DNA of 64,000 nt from assembly GCF_011355085.1 (NCBI RefSeq), contig NZ_VXCP01000002.1, positions 372,001-436,000 of the forward strand, given 5' to 3'. How positions within the stretch are numbered: position 1 is the stretch's first letter; each line of letters begins with the position of its first letter. Positions 58,362-64,000 of this stretch are shown piece after piece. Source of the DNA: Pseudomonas akapageensis. GTDB taxonomy: Bacteria; Pseudomonadota; Gammaproteobacteria; Pseudomonadales; Pseudomonadaceae. Under the pieces are notes generated by a model, which saw only the letters and a program-made list of their open reading frames with translations, had not been told where the DNA came from and ran no database searches. The translations under genes were made by a program, and so were the position numbers.

Positions 58362-59612
58362 ATGTCTGACGAAAAGCTACGAGTTTTGGTAGTTACTCAG
58401 TACTTTTGGCCGGAAAACATGCGGATCAATGATCTTGTCCGCGATTTTTCGGCTAAAGGCCACGACGTTACGGTACTCACCGGATTGCCCAACTACCCCG
58501 AGGGCGAGGTATTCGAAGCCTATCGAAGCAACCCTGGAGAATTTCAGTCTTATGCGGGTGCAAAGGTGATTCGTGTGCCTTTGATACCGCGTGGTAAGCG
58601 CGCTATCCGTTTGGTACTCAACTATCTTTCATTTTTTTTGATGGCTTCCACTTTGGGAGTCTTCAAACTGCGCGGTAAAAAGTTTGACGCCATATTCGTT
58701 TATGCTGTGTCACCTATCATGGCCGCTATTCCTGCAGTAGTGATTGGTCGGCTGAAGCGTGCGCCAGTATTCGTCTGGGTACTGGACCTCTGGCCGGAAA
58801 CGCTGAAGGCGGTCAATGTCATTCATGCGCCCAAATTACTAGGTCTGGTTGGTAATCTGGTGTCATGGATCTACAACCGTACTGACTATCTGTTACTGCA
58901 GTCTCACGGTTTCTTCGAGAATGTCCGAAAGTACTGCACAAAAGAAATCGCGGCTGAACGACTGGTGTACTTTCCAAGTTGGGCTGAAGATGATTTTTCA
59001 GCGCCTGCTTCACTAGGTGCTGCCTTGATCGAGCATGATCCCTCGGTGTTCACCGTTGTGTTTGCCGGTAATCTCGGTGAAGCTCAGGACTTTCCAGCGG
59101 TTCTCGATGCGGCGCAGGCCTTACAGGGGCAAGTGGCAGTGCGATGGGTCATCGTCGGTGATGGTCGTATGAGTGAATGGCTCGAGGAACAAGTCAGAAG
59201 CCGCGGATTGGATAACGTGTATTTGTTGGGGCGTCATCCTCTGGAATCCATGCCCGGGCTTTTTGCTCAAGCGGATGCCCTGTTGGTTTCATTGCGCACC
59301 AATGAGGTCTTTGAAAAGACTATTCCAGGCAAAGTGCAGGCTTATCTGGCTTCTGGTCGCCCTATTCTGGCTATGATAAATGGTGAGGCCGCGCGCGTCA
59401 TCCAGGAGTCCAAGGCGGGTTTTGCTTGTGATTCCGGGGATGCGCAGGGATTGGCGCATATCACGCTGAAGCTGGCTATGACATCTGCGGACCAACGTCA
59501 GCAGATGGGAGAGGCGGGACGTCAGTACTACCATCAGCAATATTCTAAGCCCGTTCTCCTGGCACGACTGGAGAATCTTTTCCGCGAAGCTACCTTACGC
59601 AAGGCAGGTTAA
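58362..59612 (+). CDS. wbjE: L-FucNAc glycosyltransferase WbjE/WbuB-like
   Basis: This encodes 416 residues of GT4. VVTQYFWPENMRINDLVRDF and VTVLTGLPNYPEGEVF are diagnostic of the WbuB/WbjE family, with FAGNLGEAQDFPAVLDAAQ in the donor domain. Homologues transfer L-FucNAc, which fits its position right after wbjB-wbjC-wbjD, as in P. aeruginosa O11. A hydrophobic patch (LNYLSFFLMASTLGVF) suggests membrane association. Stop overlaps the next gene (AATGATG). Confidence 0.9.
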   Translation: MSDEKLRVLVVTQYFWPENMRINDLVRDFSAKGHDVTVLTGLPNYPEGEVFEAYRSNPGEFQSYAGAKVIRVPLIPRGKRAIRLVLNYLSFFLMASTLGVFKLRGKKFDAIFVYAVSPIMAAIPAVVIGRLKRAPVFVWVLDLWPETLKAVNVIHAPKLLGLVGNLVSWIYNRTDYLLLQSHGFFENVRKYCTKEIAAERLVYFPSWAEDDFSAPASLGAALIEHDPSVFTVVFAGNLGEAQDFPAVLDAAQALQGQVAVRWVIVGDGRMSEWLEEQVRSRGLDNVYLLGRHPLESMPGLFAQADALLVSLRTNEVFEKTIPGKVQAYLASGRPILAMINGEAARVIQESKAGFACDSGDAQGLAHITLKLAMTSADQRQQMGEAGRQYYHQQYSKPVLLARLENLFREATLRKAG

Positions 59613-60580
59613 TGATGCCGCATTCCGTTTTTTTGACCGGCGCCAGCGGCTTTGTCGGCAGGGCGATACTGGATAGACTGCAAGCTGACGATGTCTCGGT
59701 CGTTGTGGCATTGCGTCATAGTTCCAAGCTGCTCGGCGTTTCAGTGCCTAGTGTTCGCTTTGAGGCCTTCGACGGTGATAACGACTGGGGGAGTTCTCTT
59801 GCACAATGTGATGTGGTGATTCACTCCGCGGCTCGTGTGCATGTAATGAACGATACCGAAGTTGATCCATTGGCCGCTTTTCGCAAGGTGAATGTGCAAG
59901 GAACTCTTAACCTTGCCCGGCAGGCTGCCAGTGCAGGAGTGAAACGTTTCATTTTCATCAGCTCAATCAAAGTCAACGGTGAGGGCACGACGCCAGGTAC
60001 GGCATATACGGCAGATGATACTCCAGCACCGGCTGATCCTTACGGCATATCCAAGATGGAAGCTGAGCAGGGGTTGTGGGAGATTGCCCGGGCAACTGGC
60101 ATGGAAGTCGTCGTCATTCGGCCAGTACTGGTATATGGGCCAGGGGTGAAAGCCAATTTCCTTAGTATGATGCGTTGGCTAGATAAAGGTATTCCTTTAC
60201 CCTTTGGTGCGATTGACAACAGGCGGAGCCTTGTTGCTCGGGATAACCTGGTGGATCTCGTAGTGACATGTATAGCTCATTCCGCTGCAGCAGGTCAGAC
60301 ATTCTTGGTCAGCGATGGTGAGGATCTGTCAACCACTGGATTGTTGCGCAAGATGGCGAAGGCGCTGGATAAGCCTGCTCGTCTGTTACCAATTCCTAGT
60401 TGGGTTTTGGAGTCTGGTGCCCGATTGCTGGGAAAACGAGCACTTTCACAGCGTCTTTGTGGATCGCTCCAAGTGGATATCAGCAAGACGCGATCTCTAC
60501 TTGGTTGGGTACCCCCCATCAGTGTCGATGAAGCTCTAAAAATTACTGCGCGGCATTTTCAGGAAAGTTCAAAAAAATGA
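59612..60580 (+). CDS. NAD-dependent 4-ketoreductase, WbpK/WbpV/WbjF-like
   Basis: This encodes 322 residues from ATG 59612 (or ATG 59615). The extended SDR motif LTGASGFVGRAIL is at residues 7-19, and the catalytic YGISKMEAE is near 148. Together with WbpM it makes the sugar that WbpL attaches first. Family members reduce UDP-4-keto-6-deoxy-GlcNAc to either UDP-D-FucNAc (WbpK/WbjF) or UDP-D-QuiNAc (WbpV), and the product cannot be decided by eye. Overlaps wbpL by 4 bp. Confidence 0.88.
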   Translation: MMPHSVFLTGASGFVGRAILDRLQADDVSVVVALRHSSKLLGVSVPSVRFEAFDGDNDWGSSLAQCDVVIHSAARVHVMNDTEVDPLAAFRKVNVQGTLNLARQAASAGVKRFIFISSIKVNGEGTTPGTAYTADDTPAPADPYGISKMEAEQGLWEIARATGMEVVVIRPVLVYGPGVKANFLSMMRWLDKGIPLPFGAIDNRRSLVARDNLVDLVVTCIAHSAAAGQTFLVSDGEDLSTTGLLRKMAKALDKPARLLPIPSWVLESGARLLGKRALSQRLCGSLQVDISKTRSLLGWVPPISVDEALKITARHFQESSKK

Positions 60581-61611
60581 CCTACTGGTGGATAATTCCG
60601 GTTGTTGCTGCTGTGTCGTTACTATTGACGGCCATTTTGCGGCGCTATGCATTGGCACGCAGCATTATCGATATTCCAAACGCCCGCAGTTCACATTCAG
60701 TACCAACGCCGCGAGGCGGAGGTGTTGCAATCGTCGTGACTTTTCTGTTTAGCCTTCCATTGGTGGCATGGGAGGGGCTGGCTGCAACTTCAGGATTGAT
60801 TGCGCTCGGTGGTGCGGCTGCTCTGGTAGCGCTCATAGGTTTCATGGATGACCACGGTCATATCGCTGCTCGCTGGCGACTGCTGGGTCATTTTGCTGCA
60901 GCCATCTGGGCGTTGTGCTGGTTGGGTGGCCTTCCTGTTGTCAGAGTCTTTGGTATGGACATCGACTTGATCTGGTATGGCCAGATACTTGCGGCTGTCT
61001 ATCTCGTCTGGATGCTCAATTTGTACAACTTCATGGACGGCATTGATGGGATTGCCAGTGTCGAGGCGATGTGCACCTGCCTTGGAGCATGCTTGCTCTA
61101 CTGGTTGAGTGGCTTCGAGGACATGATATTGATGCCTTTGATTTTGGCTATGGCTGTTGCCGGCTTCCTGTTTTGGAACTTTCCTCCTGCGCGTATATTC
61201 ATGGGGGATGCCGGGAGTGGGTTCTTGGGAATTGCACTTGGTGTCATGTCCATCCAGGCTGCATGGGCGTCCGCCCCGTTGTTCTGGGCCTGGTTGATCC
61301 TGCTGGGAGTTTTCATTGTTGATGCAACATTCACATTAATGCGCCGGTTGTCACGCGGTGACAAAGTCTATGAAGCGCATCGCAGCCATGCGTACCAGTT
61401 TGCTTCACGACAATTTGGCAAGCACCTACCTGTAACGCTTGCGGTAGGGGCGCTCAATCTGTTTTGGTTACTGCCGATTGCACTCTGCGTGACGTTATTC
61501 GATCTGGACGGTGCATTGGGGCTGGTGATTGCGTACGTGCCTTTGGTGATGCTGGCAGTGAAATTTCACGCTGGAGAACTCGAGAAAGCCGAGCCGGGTC
61601 GGTTATCCTGA
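60577..61611 (+). CDS. wbpL: Initiating UDP-sugar:undecaprenyl-phosphate transferase WbpL
   Basis: This encodes 344 residues with about 11 transmembrane helices, of the WecA/MraY family. SSHSVPTPRGGG, GFMDDHGH, NLYNFMDGIDGIASVE and RIFMGDAGSGFLGIALGV are the conserved catalytic cytoplasmic motifs, including the Asp pair and HRSHAYQ near the C-terminus. It starts O-antigen (and in Pseudomonas often common antigen) synthesis on undecaprenyl phosphate. It is the only such enzyme in the window. Confidence 0.93.
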   Translation: MTYWWIIPVVAAVSLLLTAILRRYALARSIIDIPNARSSHSVPTPRGGGVAIVVTFLFSLPLVAWEGLAATSGLIALGGAAALVALIGFMDDHGHIAARWRLLGHFAAAIWALCWLGGLPVVRVFGMDIDLIWYGQILAAVYLVWMLNLYNFMDGIDGIASVEAMCTCLGACLLYWLSGFEDMILMPLILAMAVAGFLFWNFPPARIFMGDAGSGFLGIALGVMSIQAAWASAPLFWAWLILLGVFIVDATFTLMRRLSRGDKVYEAHRSHAYQFASRQFGKHLPVTLAVGALNLFWLLPIALCVTLFDLDGALGLVIAYVPLVMLAVKFHAGELEKAEPGRLS

Positions 61612-61686
61612 CTGTTTTGTACAGTGTTTGTAGGTTCAGCTAATTGCCTTGAAGAAAATGCAGATTCACGATAGGAGCGGTTGACG

Positions 61687-63696
61687 GTGTTCGAAGGGGT
61701 AATGGATAAGTTACGTAGATTTTTGCTTGGACTACCACGACGAAACAAGCGATTGGTTCAGGTCGCTGCTGACGTTGCGTTGGTTTGGTTCGCTCTTTGG
61801 ATGTCATTTGTTGTGCGTCTTGGTGTCGATGACCTGATCAACCCTCTAGAGGGATATCGTTGGCTGTTCATCAGTGCCCCTGTGATCGCTATTCCGCTGT
61901 TCATTCGTTTTGGCATGTACCGGGCGGTAATGCGTTATTTCGGCAATGATGCGCTGATAGCAATCATCAAAGCAGTCAGTCTGGCTGCATTGTTGCTGGC
62001 ATTGGTGGTTTACTGGAATACCAATCCTTCACGTACAGTGCCCCGTTCCATCATCTTCAACTATTGGTGGTTGAGTTTGATAATGCTGGGTGGGTTGCGG
62101 TTGGCAATGCGTCAGTATTTTCTAGGTGACTGGTTTAGCGCTGCACAACATGTGCCTTTCGCAAGCAGGGAAGATGGACTGCCCAAGGTTGCCATTTATG
62201 GTGCGGGGTCTGCAGGTAACCAGTTGCTGGTCGCCCTACGGATGGGGCGGTTGATGCGCCCGGTAGCGTTCATCGATGATGACAACAGTATTGCTGATCG
62301 TGTGATATCCGGGTTACAGGTCTATAAGCCTGAACAAATTCAACGAATGATCAATGATACCGGCGCCGAGGAAATCCTTCTGGCAGTGCCTTCAGCGAGC
62401 CGCGGGCGACGGCGAGAAATTCTAGGATTTCTCGAAGCCTTTCCGTTGCATGTGCGAAGCATACCGGGCTTTATGGACCTGGCCAGCGGTCGGGTCAAGG
62501 TCGATGATATCCAGGAAGTGGATATTGCAGATCTTCTTGGGCGTGATGCTGTGCCTGCACAAGAGGACCTGTTTGAACGCTGTATTGCAGGGCAATCGGT
62601 TTTGGTAACAGGCGCGGGCGGTTCCATTGGCTCGGAGTTGTGCCGACAGATAATTCAGGCCGGGCCGAAAACGCTGCTGTTGTTGGAGCATAGCGAGTAC
62701 AACCTCTACAGCATCGTTTCGGAACTGGAGCAGCGAGTCACTCGGGAATCCCTTTCAGTCAAGGTGTTGCCGATCCTGGGTTCCGTGCGTAATCAGCATC
62801 AATTGCTCGACGTGATGAAAACGTGGCGAGTCGATACTGTCTACCATGCTGCTGCCTACAAACACGTACCGATGGTCGAGCATAACATTGCCGAAGGTGT
62901 ACTTAACAACGTCATTGGCACACTCAATACTGCCCAAGCTGCTCTGCAGGCAGGTGTTTCCAATTTCGTACTGATTTCGACCGACAAGGCTGTTCGCCCG
63001 ACCAACGTCATGGGAAGTACCAAACGTCTTGCCGAAATGACCTTGCAGGCCCTGAGTCGCGAACTGGCGCCGGTATTGTTCGGAGACTCGAGCAACATTT
63101 CCCGCGTCAACAAGACTCGATTCACCATGGTCCGTTTTGGCAATGTGCTTGGTTCCTCGGGGTCGGTGATACCGCTATTCCACAAACAGATCAAATCGGG
63201 CGGTCCACTGACAGTTACTCACCCGAAAATCACCCGATACTTCATGACTATCCCGGAAGCTGCTCAACTTGTGATTCAAGCAGGGTCGATGGGACAAGGT
63301 GGTGACGTGTTCGTGCTGGACATGGGTGAGCCCGTAAAAATTGTTGAACTGGCCGAGAAGATGATACATCTCTCAGGCTTGAGCATACGCTCGGACAAGA
63401 ACCCTCATGGTGACATCGCCATAGAATTCAGCGGCCTGCGGCCGGGTGAAAAGCTTTACGAAGAGTTGTTGATTGGCGATAACGTCGAGGCAACCCAGCA
63501 TCCAATGATCATGAGTGCGAACGAAGACTATTTGTCCTGGGATGTATTGAAGGTCAAGCTCACCGAGTTGCTGGCGGCAGTTGGCCAAGACGATTACTCG
63601 AAGGTACGGCAACTGTTGCGCGAAACCGTCAGCGGCTACGCGCCTGATGGCGATATAGTGGATTGGATATATCAGCAGCGAAGGCTTGAGCCTTGA
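61687..63696 (+). CDS. wbpM: UDP-GlcNAc C-6 dehydratase WbpM
   Basis: This encodes 669 residues from GTG 61687, chosen since AGGAG lies 9 nt upstream; ATG 61702 (MDKLRRFLLGLPRR) is close and also plausible. The N-terminal third holds about four transmembrane helices, then a first Rossmann-like domain (IYGAGSAGNQLLVALRMG) and the catalytic domain (VTGAGGSIGSELCRQIIQ). Catalytic Ser, Met and Lys are in STDKAVRPTNVMGSTKRLAE. It is essential for B-band O-antigen in P. aeruginosa with FucNAc/QuiNAc. A terminator follows. Confidence 0.94.
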   Translation: MFEGVMDKLRRFLLGLPRRNKRLVQVAADVALVWFALWMSFVVRLGVDDLINPLEGYRWLFISAPVIAIPLFIRFGMYRAVMRYFGNDALIAIIKAVSLAALLLALVVYWNTNPSRTVPRSIIFNYWWLSLIMLGGLRLAMRQYFLGDWFSAAQHVPFASREDGLPKVAIYGAGSAGNQLLVALRMGRLMRPVAFIDDDNSIADRVISGLQVYKPEQIQRMINDTGAEEILLAVPSASRGRRREILGFLEAFPLHVRSIPGFMDLASGRVKVDDIQEVDIADLLGRDAVPAQEDLFERCIAGQSVLVTGAGGSIGSELCRQIIQAGPKTLLLLEHSEYNLYSIVSELEQRVTRESLSVKVLPILGSVRNQHQLLDVMKTWRVDTVYHAAAYKHVPMVEHNIAEGVLNNVIGTLNTAQAALQAGVSNFVLISTDKAVRPTNVMGSTKRLAEMTLQALSRELAPVLFGDSSNISRVNKTRFTMVRFGNVLGSSGSVIPLFHKQIKSGGPLTVTHPKITRYFMTIPEAAQLVIQAGSMGQGGDVFVLDMGEPVKIVELAEKMIHLSGLSIRSDKNPHGDIAIEFSGLRPGEKLYEELLIGDNVEATQHPMIMSANEDYLSWDVLKVKLTELLAAVGQDDYSKVRQLLRETVSGYAPDGDIVDWIYQQRRLEP

Positions 63697-63724
63697 ATAT
63701 TCAAGCTAAGCTCTGAGGGAAGCA

Positions 63725-63762
63725 AAAAGCGCTTGCTGGTAGTGGGCGCTTTTGTTTTTTTG
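63725..63762 (+). terminator. Rho-independent terminator after wbpM
   Basis: AAAAGCGC (63725-63732) and GCGCTTTT (63746-63753) pair around a 13-nt loop, followed by G and a T7 run. It closes the O-antigen operon. Confidence 0.88.
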
Positions 63763-63788
63763 TATTTATGAAAGGCTGAAGGTTAAAA

Positions 63789-64000
63789 GTGAGCAATCAG
63801 GGCGGTGATTTTGAAGCGGTAACTGTTTCGTCCAATTTGACGAGGTCATCAAGTTATATTGAGTCTTTTTTAATCGCGCTGCCTGTTGTTTCTGGTCTTG
63901 CCATTCTCGTTTGGTTGATGGCTTATAGTGGTTATGGCTTTGATTTTACAGATGAAAGTTTTCATCTGGTCTCGCTGTTAAATCCAGGGCTATATAGTTG
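63789..64000 (+). CDS. Membrane protein, N-terminal part (runs off window)
   Basis: From GTG 63789, with GAAGG about 8 nt upstream, an open frame runs to the window end (70 residues). After a polar Ser/Asn-rich N-terminus a hydrophobic helix is seen (about 28-45, LIALPVVSGLAILVWLMA). It is followed by GYGFDFTDESFHLVSLLNP, an FTDE-containing first loop that resembles polyprenyl-sugar-dependent glycosyltransferases of the GT-C type. That is a suggestion only. A location next to wbpM would fit a further glycan-modifying enzyme. Confidence 0.5.
   Translation, partial: MSNQGGDFEAVTVSSNLTRSSSYIESFLIALPVVSGLAILVWLMAYSGYGFDFTDESFHLVSLLNPGLYS

Overview
The window comes from a fluorescent-group Pseudomonas. 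The evidence is the gene order: gyrA-serC-pheA-hisC-tyrA/aroA-cmk-rpsA-ihfB-wzz followed by an O-antigen locus ending in wbpL-wbpM, the arrangement known from Pseudomonas. Pseudomonas-type REP elements (GTGGGAGC...GGCTTGCC...GCGAT) and neighbours such as mupP-ubiG, rbdA and the MTA deaminase agree with this. Most of the window is GC-rich with strong codon bias. The stretch from about 46.2 to 50.7 kb is clearly richer in A/T and in homopolymer runs.

Layout. 1-6.4 kb: a cut-off secreted hydrolase-like gene, a small membrane protein, a membrane-anchored GH17 protein, a betaine-type binding protein, and the DUF485-actP acetate uptake pair. 6.5-15.3 kb: SDR, YnfA, a CsrA/RsmA paralogue with a structured leader, an ETHE1-like enzyme with an overlapping small gene, mnmC, pap, a thiolase and an EamA transporter. 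15.3-25.3 kb: fumC and a flavodoxin-fold oxidoreductase, DUF2059, bolA, trhO, a DsbA-family protein, an ABC exporter, the c-di-GMP protein RbdA and a TenA-like protein. 25.3-30.1 kb: yciK, mupP, ubiG and an MTA deaminase gene on the minus strand, with mtnA divergent. 30.4-42 kb: gyrA and the mixed-function supraoperon for serine, aromatic amino acids, histidine, CMP kinase and ribosomal protein S1, then ihfB and lapA.

42.2-63.7 kb: O-antigen locus. wzz has its own terminator. About 0.5 kb further on starts a tightly packed 18-gene set, wbpA to wbpM. It combines three sugar modules: wbpA/B/D/E with wbpG-hisH-hisF (a 2,3-diamino uronic acid carrying an acetamidino group), wbjB/C/D (UDP-L-FucNAc), and wbpM with a WbpK/WbjF-like reductase (UDP-D-FucNAc or D-QuiNAc). 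Three glycosyltransferases (one GT4, WbjE-like and WbpL), a flippase, a polymerase and an acyltransferase complete a Wzx/Wzy pathway. The simplest reading is a trisaccharide repeat. No wbpI epimerase is present, so the uronic acid may stay in the gluco form.

The observation most worth following up is a run of ten G inside wzy. It sits where both shifted frames stay open, so slippage could switch O-antigen polymerisation on and off. Other points are two nested hairpins before csrA, an ops-like CGGTAGC element before wbpA, and two distinct REP classes.
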